Positions 35,196 through 46,989 are shown, numbered from the stretch's first letter. The stretch: DNA of 64,000 bases from Termitomyces sp. T153 (GCA_018296165.2 JACKQL020000073.1:1-64000), one strand, 5' to 3'. Notes: generated by a model not told the origin, from the sequence alone. A program made the numbers and translations.

Positions 35196-36847
35196 ATGTC
35201 GTCGTTCTTCTCGTCGTCGTCGTCGTACAAACCGCAGGCGCAGATCCGGCAGGAGGGCTTCCACCCGCAGGACCCGAGCTTCGACCTGTTTGCGCCGTTT
35301 GTGCCGGACGCCCTGCGCAAGTTCCCGCCGGGGCCCGCGATGGATCTGGCGGACGAGCTGGCGTTCATCGACCGCGCGCCGCGCCCGCCGCACAACATCT
35401 TCGACGTCTCTGCGCCCGACTACCCGCCGCACTTCAACCAGACGCTGCCTGCCCTCAACTCGTCCCTGCGCTACGAGAACGACCCGCCCGCGTATGCCCC
35501 GCACTTGCCCCGCCACACGCCCTCGCCCACCGACGCCCCGCCCTCGCGCTCGCCCTCCCGGCCCCCGTCCAGCGCCGGCCCGCCCCCCGCCCTCGGCCCT
35601 GCCCGCACCGCCCGCGCCCGCAGGAACAACAGCGTCGGCGGCACCAGCCCGCCGCCCGCCCGGCCGCACGCCATCGTCATCCCGCGCTCGCGGGCGGCCA
35701 CGGTCAGCGCCAACGGCTCCAGCGGCTGGTACCTGCCCAGCCACTCCACGTAAGCGCCCGTCTCTCTGTCGCGCCGCCGCTGACCCGCCGCAGCGCCTCG
35801 GACTTGTCGCTCCCCACGCCCGACTCGCTGCACCACCACTCGCCCCCGCAGATCCCCTACTCGCCCTTTGCCCTCTCGCCCCCGCCCGACGCCCTCCACT
35901 TCCCCGTCTCCGCCCTCCACGCCCTCCACCCCCAGTCCTACCTCCACCACGGCTCCCCCCACTCCCTCCCCAACATCCACACCAGCCTCCCCGTCCCCGC
36001 TGCGCCCCCCGCCCCCAGCCCCGCCAGCTCCCCCCCCGACCCAAAGCCCCCCACTGCCGCCGACAAGCAGGCCATCCTCGCCAACGAGAAGCGCAGGAGG
36101 CGCCGCGAGAGCCACAACGCCGTCGAGCGCCGCCGCAGGGACAACATCAACGAAAAGATCAGCGAACTCGCCACCCTCATCCCCGAGTGCATGTTGGACG
36201 TCTCAGGCAAGCCATGCTGTCGTCCATCCTACTAACGCTGATCTCTGCCACCAGGCACTCCAAACAACAATCCCGTCCCCAACTCTGGGTCCCCCACCAA
36301 CCCGCCCCCAGACGACCAAGACTGGAAGAAGGAGCCAGGCGCGACCTCTCCAGACGCAAACAACTCAAACTCGGGCACGCCCCCGCCCCCGCCCTCTGCA
36401 GTCTCCGTCGCCGCCCCCGGCCCAGACGGCGTGGGCATCGTCAAGGCGAACAAGGGCATGATCCTCAGGAAGAGCGTCGAGTACATCCGGTATCTCCAGC
36501 AGCTTGTCGAGGCGCAGGGCGCGCGGAACAGGGAGCTCGAGGCTGAGCTCAAGGCGTGGAGAGCCGGTGCCGACCCTGTGCGTGCGCCCGTGAATGGCGA
36601 CCAGGGACAGGCCGTCGCGTGGAATGGCGCGGGCTATGCGGGGAACGCGGGCTATTTTGGGCTCCCGAGTATGCCGGAGGGCGGCGAGGATGGCGAGGAG
36701 GACGAGGAGGAGCGCGAAGGCAGTGAGAGTGGGATGGAGGTCGAGGAGAGTGAGCGCGGCAGGACCAGGGTCCAGGGAAAGCTCAAGAGGAAAAAGGCCG
36801 TTGTCAAGGAGGAGGGAGGGCGCGCGGAGGAGATGATGATGCTCTAA
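35196..36847 (+). CDS. bHLH transcription factor (E-box type) with extended loop
   Basis: Three exons: 35196-35749, 35794-36206 and 36255-36847, encoding 519 aa. Intron 1 (44 bp) is GT-AG. Intron 2 (48 bp) is GC-AG with a CTAAC branch site (TACTAAC); it is the only splice that joins the helices in frame. The N-terminal half is Pro/Ser-rich and low in complexity. Residues about 282-318 hold the basic region and helix 1 (RRRRRESHNAVERRRRDNIN, then EKISELATLIPE), with the His-Glu-Arg pattern expected for CACGTG binding. A Gly/Pro/Ser/Asn-rich loop of about 65 residues follows. Helix 2 (KGMILRKSVEYIRYLQQLVE, about 385-405) and a short coiled segment come next, then an acidic, basic-ended tail. 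The nearest relatives by eye are fungal USF/CBF1-like regulators; targets are unknown. Codons are GC-rich, unlike the surrounding repeats. Start chosen at the first ATG of this frame (CAGAATGTCG). Confidence 0.85.
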
Positions 36848-39800
36848 ACGACGACCGACCATTACGATGCACTCATGCTTACGCTTTCTTGCTTTTTTTT
36901 TGGATATGCTGCTCATGCCTGCCTCTCTACACAATTCGCGTATCTCATGATATCGATATTATACCATGTATAAAAACGATCTATTCTCGTTGTATACCAG
37001 CATGTAGTGTACATGTTTGTAACGCTTTTGCCGCTAGACGTTTATCTATCGTGTGCTGAGGATTGTTTTGACGAAGCGAGGTGGATGATGCGATGGGGAA
37101 ATGATGTCCATGGATGGTTGTGATGTGGTATTGATCGCGATGGATGGAATATGAACGTGTTTCCTTATGTATGTTGGGGCCCGACACGAAAGGAATGCGC
37201 GGAGTTCCGGGTTCCCCCTCTTTTATCCGGACGTCGATGCATGCGTGCGGTATGTAGGGCGTCTTGGGTATGTATGCAGAGATGGGAAAATTCAAGTTGG
37301 GTTCATCCATGTCAGACGCGTAAATGTTGACCCGACCCGCCGCCCAGGTTTGGTGCGTGGGGAAGGAAGGACGGCGAAGATGGACTTGGACTTGGATGTG
37401 GATGATTGTTGTTGGGGCTTCAAGGCTTCAAGGCCTCCAATACTGCATGGATGACTTACAGTCACCATGAGAGCGATTGACAGCCCCTTACATTACCTCA
37501 CTCCTTCGTCGGGCCCAAGACAAGCAGGACATATTTCTGTTAGAAAAAAGAAAAATGATCACGACGGAGGGTCCTACGGTCCTGGGTCTTTGAATGAATG
37601 CCGGTGGTGTGCTGTGCTTGCTTGGCTATGCTATAGATAGGCCGCACGCGCCCCTAGGGACGTGGATTTACATAGATATGAGATATGAGATGTCATGCGG
37701 GTCCAGGATGAACCGTTTTTTCGTGCCGGCGGGTCGTGATCGGTAAAAATGGGTTTTTCCTCCCGTACTGTTTTCGTTCGGTTTTCTTTCTTTTGCTCAG
37801 GCTTCAACGAGGGTTTGTTCATACCTGGGTTTATTTTATAGATACGTGAGGTGGATTTGTGAGAGGAGGGGTGTTGAGGAGGAGTGTAGGTATTGTACTG
37901 TACTACCTACGTGCTGGATGACTCGGAGTAGCATTCAGAAACTTCTCACGTCCGTTGGATAATCTGTACTGTACTGTACATAGACAAGGAAGGAATGGGT
38001 CGTCCGTGAACGGACGGACTCGGTGTAGGGACAAGGACGCGTCAGGACTCAGGAGGCTCGGACCTGATCGAGATATTGTGGTTTGTGAGAGTGTGGCGTA
38101 TGTTAGCCCCTGTATGTATCCTCCGTTTCCAGGGCCGGCGTGTCCTCAGGTTTGGGGTAGGGAGATAACGGTGTTATGATGGCAGAGGCAGAGGCAGAGG
38201 TGTCTGCGCGTCGGTTTTTGGGTTCATTGGATGAGTCTTGGTCGACGCACGCATAAGCATAAGCATAAGCAGGGGTGTACACATGTATAATGTATAATGT
38301 ATATGTATATGTCTTCCTTTCTTCGTAGGAGAGAAGAAGACGTTTGCTGTGCCGAGTGCGGTGTGGGGTAATCTGGGGTAATCATGTACATGATGTATCT
38401 TTTTGTGTGGTTTTTGTTGAACCTGAGATGGGATGTCAGCAGACTTGTTTGGTCCCCCCGCATCATCAGAGTGCGGGGAAGATGAGGGGAGATGCCGAGA
38501 TAGCGCTTAGCGTTGCTAAGCGCAAGACATATGTATTGTACATAATGATCGGTTTTCAGGCACCAACGATCTTGGGTTGGGGGTGCACGCACATTGTGCA
38601 GGTGCCGAGTGGATAAAACATACGAGCGTTGTTTTAGAGACCTAGGTTGATTGTTGATTTCTTGGAGGTTTGGACCTATGTCTTCGGAATGACAGCCAGG
38701 CCATGCGTGCCTCGAGAGTGCGGGGAAATCTAATGATTTCGTTGGAAACAAGATGATGGCTGACTCAGTGCTTTTAGATCAGATCGATTTTTTCAAAGCA
38801 AGGTGTCGCGCGCGCCCCTGTCACTTGTCATCAGTCAAAAAGTGTGGGGACGCAGGAGTATCCCGGGTCCCTGGCTTGACAATGATGGATGAGATCAATG
38901 AGTGGGCAGCAAAGTCAAACAAGAGGATATACTGTTCAGAGACCTAATGGAGTATGGGAATTCTTAGGGACGATGAGGTGCGCACACGAGATCCGAGGGC
39001 GAGGAAGCAGAGAGGGGAGGTCAGAGATCGGTTTGGGAGTAGAGAGTCTAGAGCTTTTGCGCGGATGAGACGGACCGAGAGATTGGTTGGAGAGTAGCAT
39101 AAGTAAAGGTTGGATAAGAACAAGCTTTTTGCTATGCGAAATTGACCGACTTCTTTTGCTTGTCCCTGCCTTATGTATCGCATCCTTCATACAGCTAGCT
39201 CTTCGTCCATTCGTTGTTCGGATGTTTTTGGCACGGCCCGGCATGTCCTAAGTTCCACTGTTATCGGGAGGTAATCCGAATTGTGTTGTAGTTGGTATTC
39301 GGAGAGGAGGATATGACGAACCACGCTGATTTCGGATCTGGATATCTTGGTCGCCAAACGCATGTGTGGAGAGACAGACACATATGAAGGTGGCACCAAG
39401 ATTGTTTATTGCTTTTGACGACAAAAAATCATGAGTAGGTACGAGATAAAGTATGCCTTTTGCAATTGTCAGATAGATACCGATGTAAAGATGCGAACAT
39501 ACTCCAGGCGTTTCGATACCGCCCATAGCGGACGACACGAACCTTTCGCTTCTGCTTCCTTTTCGCAGACCATTCGATTTAACTGCTTGTTCTTTGTACG
39601 CGGGAGAAATTTGAGATCCGGTTTTGAGGTATTAAGAGAATCCAGGCAGAAGCTTGTTAAAGAGCATGCGGTCGACAACGAGCGGAGAAAAAATAGGGCC
39701 GGATGAGGCAAAATCATCCCAGTTGGGACGGCTTCGTTTGTACACCGCGGAAAGGAATGGCGCAGATCGGTAAAAACTCTGCTTGTCCAAATCGCTCGCT

Positions 39801-40330
39801 GGGCTTCAGACGTTGGCCCCTCTGTCAGATTCTGGAATGTCGTTCATGTTTATGAAATATCGACCTCTGACCATTTATAGCGTAGAATTTACACTACAGA
39901 ACGTCGACCCTCTCAGCATTCATGGTCGTCGGCTGTATAATCGTGTCCTACGCTTGGCGACTTTCAAAACTTGTAGTTGGACACGGAAAAAGATCACGGA
40001 CCTTGTCGTCATTAACGATTGTTGAGAGGCAAGGCAGTAGGCCCGAGAGCCGATTTCAAGAACAAGAATGGAATACCGGCATCCGAACTATTAAAGAACA
40101 CCACTACAGGGGCTACCGAAAGCGACGCTCATCGAAGCGTTACCCCAGATTTGCATGGTGAGTGGATTGTGCGGGAAACTCTGAAGGCTCGCGATTTGAA
40201 CGGTGATGAAATGTTCCAAGGAGGGAATCGATTAGTAGGTTTTATTGTTTGGTTTGTATGTACATCAAGCCACTTCCGAGTGCGCTAAGGATCTTGATAG
40301 CGGTATAGTGGAGCAATGGAAGAGCCAGAC
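36848..40330. other. intergenic, two open frames of unknown meaning
   Basis: This includes the bHLH 3' region and about 3.4 kb with no recognised gene. Short repeats: GCATAA tandem (about 38248-38270) and TGTATAATG (38283-38302). Frames 39431-39706 and 40019-40288 (plus) look protein-like (for example NKNGIPASELLKNTTTGA), and the second has a strong GTGAGT donor at its centre (near 40160). They may be exons of an unrecognised gene convergent with the RUS gene. Confidence 0.35.
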
Positions 40331-42080
40331 TCAACGGAACTTCTTGTTCTCTCGACCGATCTCGTCTCTCGTCTCCACACCTGTGAGAATCGCCTTTGGT
40401 GAGCCAGCCATGATAGCAATGTCGTCTACATTCCATCCGGCGTCACGCAAGAATTTGAAAAAATCTGGAAAATCCCGACAAGACAATTGGAGTGTTGTGT
40501 CAATGAGATCGAGAGCGTCATGAAGTTTGTCCTCTGTTTTCATTGTTTTTCTTGCGCTTAGGGCGAGAGTTCTGCAAAGGTCAGCGGCATGACACCATGC
40601 CTTGAGTTGATCAGCTCCACTGTAGCCTTCCTTGAACACGATATGGAGATGTAGAGAACCACTACGAACGTCCTGGCCCTCGCGGCCCGGGCGAAGGGAC
40701 AGACACCGATTATCATACCACAACAAGTACCGCTCCTGCGCAAAGATCTCTAGAAGGCGGCACGGAAAATGTTCATGGAAGATATCGGAAAAATATGAAC
40801 CGATAGTACAACGACCTATGATGCGACCCAGGTCGTCGTGAAAAACATCAGGTCGGCTTAAAACATTGTCTATCCTTGACACCTCTGCGGGAGATGGTGC
40901 CTTGCTTTCGGTTGACAATCTATACAAGTTCCAGGCTTTACCCGCACGTTGCCTGTTTAGAGTACGCAGCTCGAGGCCACAAACTGCGAGGTAGTTAATC
41001 AAAAGGTGAAGGATCACAAGGAGGAACAAGGCGCTATAGGTGGGCCAGGGCCCACTTATGTGCGGTACAAGGAGCGTCCCGAGCTGTATAAGTGGATGAG
41101 TAGAATTTCCGTCTTCATATAGGACAAAAAAATTTACCAGCATGCCGAGAAGAGCAAGGACAGTCTCTTTACTAGAATCTTTGGCATTCAGATCACCAAC
41201 ATCACCGACTCCAAGGAGGGGAGTCGCAAAATGTAAAGTGATAGCTGCTTTGGAGCCCCCTCCCACAATTCCACACAAGGCTCTGCAAGAGGCGCTTATA
41301 CACAACGCGCCGATCCTGAGACCTGGGATACGTAGTGGGAAGGACGGAGAACTGAACACGGGAGAGAGGGTATCAAAGATAACCGCGGTATCATTGAGAA
41401 CATCGGCAAGAAAGCGATAGCTTTTGGCTTCTGGAACGAGTGATGATCCAAGAGCGTAGGCACCGAAAATGGCTTCAACAAATGTCATCAGGTGGTATCG
41501 ATTTGAGGAAACAGTAACTGACTCGTGAATCGACCAAAAACATCTTGTACGACAGTGAGAAGTAATGCATCCGTCGCTGTAGCTGATGGATCTCCTACAC
41601 CAGAACCTGGACGTGTTATTAGTTGAGGTATAGAAATGAGGTCATCATCTAACAAACTCACCCTCGAGAACAGCTCGGGAAGAAAGGAGGGATGCTAATG
41701 AATTACAGAACGCCTGCAATGCGTTAAGAATCTGGTAACTACGCTTGGTTTACTTCTTGCAACAAGAAGTGATGTTCTGTACATACCGGAGGTAATCTGA
41801 ACTTACGACTTAAGTATCAAGTAACAAGATCACAATGTTAAAAGCTGTTTACCGGGTGTTACACTACTGGGATAGCCTGAAGGGAGAAAGACTTTTGCAA
41901 GAAAATCCACGGCACGCTGGTGGCCAGTATTGTTACTCAAGTCGGCTTGAACACTGATCTTGGCGGAATAAGTCAAGTGCCCACGTATTAGTTCGGATTA
42001 CACACTTTATTTTTGGCTACGAACGTTCTCCTCTTGCGGCCTGTTTCATCTCTCTCCACTATCGTGAATTCCAATGCCAT
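40331..42080 (-). CDS. RUS family protein (DUF647; 'root UVB sensitive' family)
   Basis: Six exons on the minus strand: 42080-42006, 41958-41853, 41796-41787, 41738-41662, 41606-41523 and 41472-40331. They sum to 1,494 bp (497 aa plus stop) and all junctions keep phase. Introns are 47-56 bp, GT-AG. Exon 3 is a 10-base microexon that supplies the conserved PDYLRYQ sequence. Family signatures in order: RAVDFLAKVFLPSGYPSSV, YQILNALQAFCNSLASLL, SRAVLEGSGVGDPSATDALL, VQDVFGRFT, PEAKSYRFLADVLNDTAVI, LCGIVGGGSKAAITLHFA and VGDLNAKDSSKETVLALLGM. Hydrophobic segments follow, then a soluble C-terminus. Plant members act in UV-B sensing and vitamin B6-linked development; the fungal role is unknown. The start ATG (42080) is the only in-frame one before exon 2. 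A Ngaro-type element begins about 570 bp upstream. Confidence 0.88.
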
Positions 42081-42649
42081 TTCAGTGTTTTCAGAGCGTT
42101 TTCAGGGTGATTGTTCAAGTCAGTCCAGTAAAGGCCAAAGTTAGAATCCGGGTGCAAGAGACGCGCGCGTAACAATTTGGATATGTAGACGATATAGTAG
42201 GCAAGAAATTTGGGTTGCATAAGTTTGCAACAAATACTGGACCACTTTCAATCAGTTCGGGTGTGACCTCTGACCATTCTGCCGAAATATTAGTTTCGGC
42301 AGTGACCTAATAAAGGGCGTGACACGAATACAAATTTCGGCAATGTGAGAAAAATGTTGTGAAGAGATCAGGGTGGGCAAGGAAAGCATACAGGCTGACT
42401 CAAAAGAAGACTTCTGGAGACATAAAGATGGCCAGGGAATGCTGCTATGGTTGAACAAAAATCCTCTGAAAAATTCTTCCATCTGGCGGTTTCGGCACTG
42501 GCCTTTGGGACGCGTGACAGACATGACACACTTCGGCATATTTTGGGCTCTTGTGACGCGTGACTTGTCGCAATGGCTGCGTCTGACCGGTCACATGGGT
42601 TTTGGAATTTGACTGGGTCGGTCATTTGTCGGGTCAGTCATTTGTTGGG
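42081..42649. other. 5' flank of the RUS gene; small perfect hairpin
   Basis: CpG-containing sequence up to the edge of the Ngaro-type element. It contains CTGCCGAAA-TATTAG-TTTCGGCAG (42279-42302), a perfect 9-bp inverted repeat with a 6-base loop, and more TTTCGGCA-like pieces (42331-42338). These may be the remains of a small inverted-repeat element. No gene is seen. Confidence 0.4.
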
Positions 42650-42852
42650 CCTCTGCAGCTCATCGCATGAAGACTGGAACTAGCTGAGAATTTGATAGGG
42701 ATAGAAAATTATACTGCCAACATGACCTCTTTTTTGATTTTCTTGTAGCAACAAAGTGAAGGGCTGTACACTATGAACACTAAATAAATAGATGAAATGT
42801 AAGTTGCCAATGGAATCAGGACTCCAAGAAGACAAAGAAGGAGAGGTGGGGG
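42650..42852 (-). repeat. B2 repeat of the Ngaro-type element
   Basis: The segment around 42651-42720 (TCTGCAGCTCATCGCATGAA, then GACTGGAACTAGCTGAGAAT) matches B1 at 43429-43490 with few changes. Similarity fades toward A2. Confidence 0.65.
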
Positions 42853-43427
42853 AATGCATGAAAGAAGGTTATGACTACATGAATATATTTCTAGTATCAA
42901 GAAGTGTGATTAAAGTGTTGCAAAAGGGCTGTACTGATTGACTGTAATCCTTACTGTAAATGAACAAAGCTTGCTGAACAAGTTAAGACTTTGATCTTTG
43001 ATTAAAACTGTCATGGTTGATGAAAAACTCATCAACTGATAACTGTGGAGGAACCTTACTCAGAGTAGTGATGCATATGAAAAATGAATAGATAAACTGT
43101 GGTGGTGGTGGTCACTACTCTGCAAAAGGTATTAGGCTGTTGGGAAAGTGGTGATAGAGCAACTATGCACTCACCTGTGTGGCAGTGATGGTAGTGAGGG
43201 TGCAAGACTGTTGCATGGACTGAGATGCAAGACCATTGCATGGAAAAAACTGCTGACTAAATGAAACCTCAGGCCCTACTGCTTCCAACCCAGCATCCAC
43301 CAAAACCTTGGTTGGCACTGAGCTGGAAATGACCATTGGTAGGTTGATGAAACTGTAATATGAATGCTTATCTGTGCAGAGGCCTCTGAAAATGCTCCTT
43401 ACCCCTAGAACATGCATCTACATTAAC
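42853..43427 (-). repeat. A2 repeat of the Ngaro-type element
   Basis: It is a direct repeat of 48571-49095: both contain TTTCTAGTATCAAGAAGTGT, GAACAAGTTAAGACTTTGA, ACTCATCAACTGATAA and CCTCAGGCCCTA in the same order. A1 lacks about 50 bp that is present here (about 43175-43230). Confidence 0.8.
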
Positions 43428-43580
43428 ATCTGCAGCTGATTGCATGAAGACTGGAACTGGCTAAGAATTTGAGATGGATAGAAAATTATAACAAGAATTG
43501 GCTGCTGAGATGACCACTTTTTCAATTTTCATAGAGTAGTCACAAAAAAAAGGGCTATAAAGAGCTGAAAAGGTGTGTGG
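43428..43580 (-). repeat. B1 repeat of the Ngaro-type element
   Basis: It lies directly between the recombinase remnant and A2. It shares the TGCATGAAGACTGGAACT and GGATAGAAAATTATA blocks with B2. Confidence 0.65.
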
Positions 43581-44720
43581 AGGGGATGGTGGAAGTGATG
43601 AGATGTTGCAAGTAGCTGACTGAGTGGAAAAAAGTGATGGAAGTAATGACCTTTCATCAATGCTGCTAGTTGTAAAGCCATTCTGACACAGGGTTTTTGC
43701 AAACCATAGGTTGTCCATGCTGAGGATGATCAGTGACTGAGAGCCTTGATGATATCCTTTGAGATGCCTAATAATGCATAATATATGGCACTTTTTGCTC
43801 ATGCTGAATGTCCTCCAAAATAACTTGGATTCAAAGCATGCCCTCATTGATATAGATCCATCCTCATATAGAAATAAGGTGTGTCAAAAGCCATGGAGTT
43901 CATCCCTGATCTGAATGTACTTGTTTAATAATGCTACTAGATCTGCAATGTCTAGATGTATGAATAAGATATCCATTCCATGAAAAAATGGGTCAGCTTT
44001 GTGATATGGTAGGTGGTATCTAGCATATCCAGGCATGAACTTGACTGAAAATCATTTAATGATTTATGTCAGTCTATAGGCTCCCTTGCTGTTCTCTTGA
44101 CCAGTTCTCCTGATCTATGGCAAGTGTAGAAACAACATGACATCATTGTTGCAAAGAGTAAGTCATCATAATCTTTTGTTCAGTGTGCTGTCTCTGCAAA
44201 AGATGCTAGGTGATGGGGATGCAGAGGCAATTTTCTCCATGAATTGGGTCTGCATGTACTTTCTTTGAACCTCTGATAGTAGCCTGAACTAATGGATGTC
44301 CTCTGTTAGTATTGAAATCTGAGTAAAAGTTACAAATAAAATGTCAAAGTCCTGTGAGGTACTTGGGTCCAGATGCAATGTTTTTTGACATATAAGCAAT
44401 ATACCATGATAGACTCTGTGGTGTAGGGTCAAGAGCAAATTGTGATTGATACAGAACTTAACATAATCTCATGTTCCAGTTGCATAACCATTTGCTGTAG
44501 ACTTTTTGATGGAATGAACTTGAATATGTGACATTAACACATCCAAATCTGCTATTGCCATTGGTGGGCAGACCATCTCTTTTTGACTTGATGATCCACC
44601 CAAAGCACTTAAAAGCAGTCCCTCCATTGTGCCAGCAGTAAGTCTTGAAAAGGTTTGAAAAAGCAGACATGGTCTACAATAAATTTTCTTTTGTATCCTT
44701 TGAAGAGAAGACAAGAAAGT
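43581..44720 (-). pseudogene. tyrosine recombinase remnant of the Ngaro-type element
   Basis: Minus-strand fragments in order: WIIKSKRDGLPTNG; YLTGL and HFICNFYSDFNTNRGHPLVQ (about 44300); YARYHLPYHKADPFFHGMDI (about 43990-44030); EDGSISMRACFESKLFWRTF (about 43800-43870); then DIIKALSH, SSSAWTTYG and LQKP near 43650-43750, which matches the C-terminal box with the nucleophilic Tyr. This is the recombinase pattern of Ngaro and related YR elements. Several stops and frameshifts make it non-functional. Confidence 0.75.
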
Positions 44721-46950
44721 ATATTGTCTCTGATATCATCTTTACTAGTGATATAGCAGACTTTCAAGTTCATCCTGGTCTGGAGATAATGCCAGCAACT
44801 GCTTGGAGCACTGAATTATGAAGGGGTTCTGCTGCTCCCAGAGTATTAAACACTGCTACAGAATCCAAGCTGTTTGTAAAAATGAGTAAACATCAAGGCA
44901 GGTGGTTAAACTCTGCAACATAAGCTATTGCTAAAAGAAGGGCCATAGCTTGGTGGGCAAGTTATTGGGCATGATCCAATAGGCAAAACTATTGCCAGCA
45001 TATACAAATGCCATTTCCAACTTTAGACTAGCATTGGTCTAAATGACCATGCTGGCTGACTCATTGTTCCATCTTGTCACTTCAAGGAATCTTATTCACA
45101 TAAATTCTGGTATGACTTCAATCAGCCAGTTCATATCTATTACTACCTCTTTGTTTAGATAACTATCCACATGCATTGTTTCCTTTCTTGCCATCTTGCA
45201 GTACATTTTGGTGAGTGCTGGTCTGCCTCATGGGAGAATGTTAAGTAACCAATTCAGATGACCACCTAAGCATTGTCAAGAACACAGAGATGGGTGATGT
45301 GATGGTGTGAGTTTGATTTTGGCAACTATATCTGCTGTTGATTTGTTGGTAAGTGTAATTATGCCTTGGTTGATATCCATCCAGAAGCCAATGATCTTTA
45401 ATGACTCTGAATTCCTGTTTCTTCTCTTGCCAGGGACACCTGATCACATCCCAAAGAATCAGGAGTTGGACCTGACTCTTCAGTTGTTGCACATCTTTGT
45501 ATTTGACAAGGTTATTAGCTTGCTCCTATGAATAAAAATTGTCCATGAATACATGAAGATCTCTTATGTGAAGTTTCCTAGTTCCAATCCAGCATATCAA
45601 TGTGGAAACTGCACACCAGCAATGTGGCAAAGCTCAATTTCCAAAAATGAGTTGATGAACAATGTACCAGATACCATCAACCTTCACCAATTGCCAAATT
45701 TGCCAGAGCAGATGTGCTGGTAAGCTAAGAAAGGCACTAGCTGCATCTGATTTCCAGGTAACTAGTAATTTGTTAAGAAAGTGTCACAACCCCCATCACA
45801 ACCCCAACACTCCCACCCTACCCTGACTCACCTTCCCCAAGATCCTTGACCTTGCCATCATTTCTACCATCAGACTGCCATCAGCCCATCAAGCCTGCAT
45901 CAATGCCTTTTCTATTAAGCCAGAAACCCTCAGAATCCTTCTGCAGAACCCCTGCATTCATTCTACACTCATTCACCTGGTGGCACTGCCAAACCCTATT
46001 TTGGCACCACCACCCTGCTCTGGGTCTTAGAACCCATCTCAGACTGCAGGACTACATTTGTACTCTGTTCTATGCTCTGAGACCCTCCAAGACCCTCCAA
46101 GGGATACTACTATAAATACCATATCACAGTAGTAAGTACACTAGTCTTGATATTGCCATAGCCTCATATAGTTTCCAGCACTTCTTTGTTTCCTAGCACT
46201 TATCAGTTTCTTAGCCTTATCCATTTCCAAGCATTATTTTTGATTACTTCCATGACTCCAAACTATAATCTAAGTACTTATACCAACTCTTAGCCCAACT
46301 TCAGCTCAACTCCTAAGTCCTATGAACTCCATACATTTTTGAACTTAATAATCTTGCCAACTCCAAACTCCAGAATAACCATACCACTCCCAATCAACTT
46401 TGAAGTCTCCAATAGACCCACTCCAAGCTTTTATATCATCTGTTTGATTCCCAATCTAACTCTGATGCTCTGTAAGTCCTCTTAGCTATTGTAGTTCTCC
46501 AACTAGTGAATTTCTTGCTCTATAGTGAGAAAACCCCTAGGTCAGCTGGACTAACAGAAAGCTCCACTTTGTATTATACAGGGCTTGATCAAAAGTCCTC
46601 ATGTTATCATAGCAAACCTTTGCCTTCACTTTTGGTATACTATCATTTAAACTAGAAGCAGAATGATCTGTGACTACTACCCATGCCTTATTCTTCTGCC
46701 ATACAACAATGGAGAAGACTTCATTCCTGTGAGAAGGTTGTCCACCTCATCAGCCCTTGTCCAATGACCTGCTTGCATCTCTTGGTCTCAAAAATCCCTG
46801 ATTGCATTGAGATCTTCTTTCTTTGATGAATAATTATTTAAAAGATTGCCATCATTGGATAACCAGTCTTCATCATCAAAAGGCCAAAATCCCTCATGCA
46901 GGCTTCTCATTACTGATTTTATGAAAGGTTGGTTGGGATGGTCCTATAAA
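44721..46950 (-). pseudogene. reverse transcriptase/RNase H remnant of the Ngaro-type element
   Basis: Right to left: HPSQPFIKSVMRSLHEGFWP (about 46880-46940); then, after the nested solo LTR, WKSDAASAFLSLPAHLLWQI, RKLHIRDLHVFMDNFYS (the catalytic YMDDFY box reads FMDNFY; the Asn codon is 45538-45540), CPWQEKKQEF (about 45420), and the RNase H part LDSVAVFNTLGAAEPLHNSV (about 44830-44890). The sequence order and motifs fit DIRS/Ngaro RT-RH. Stops are frequent. Confidence 0.8.
45782..46556 (-). repeat. solo LTR inside the Ngaro-type RT, 775 bp
   Basis: TGTCACAACCCCCATC...GGACTAACA is flanked by GAAAG on both sides (45777-45781 and 46557-46561), a perfect 5-bp target duplication. Its internal order, including TATAAATACC and a CTTGATATTGCCATAGCC block, matches the inverted long LTR at 1520-2576, so the minus orientation is assigned by that similarity. 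It interrupts the RT coding region. Confidence 0.8.
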
Positions 46951-46989
46951 GTGCACTCAAATATGTCAATATTGAAAGGTGTCTCAACA

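Noticed and set aside
36207..36254. A GT donor for bHLH intron 2 (at GTCTCA, about 36200)
   Set aside because: It would break the frame between helix 1 and helix 2; the GC donor with the TACTAAC branch site keeps it.
35023..36546. A 507-codon plus frame and long minus frames (35061-36044, 35471-36115) over the bHLH gene
   Set aside because: They are shadow frames of a GC-rich coding region: arginine/proline or glycine/arginine low complexity, no motif, while the bHLH frame has a recognisable domain and consistent splice sites.
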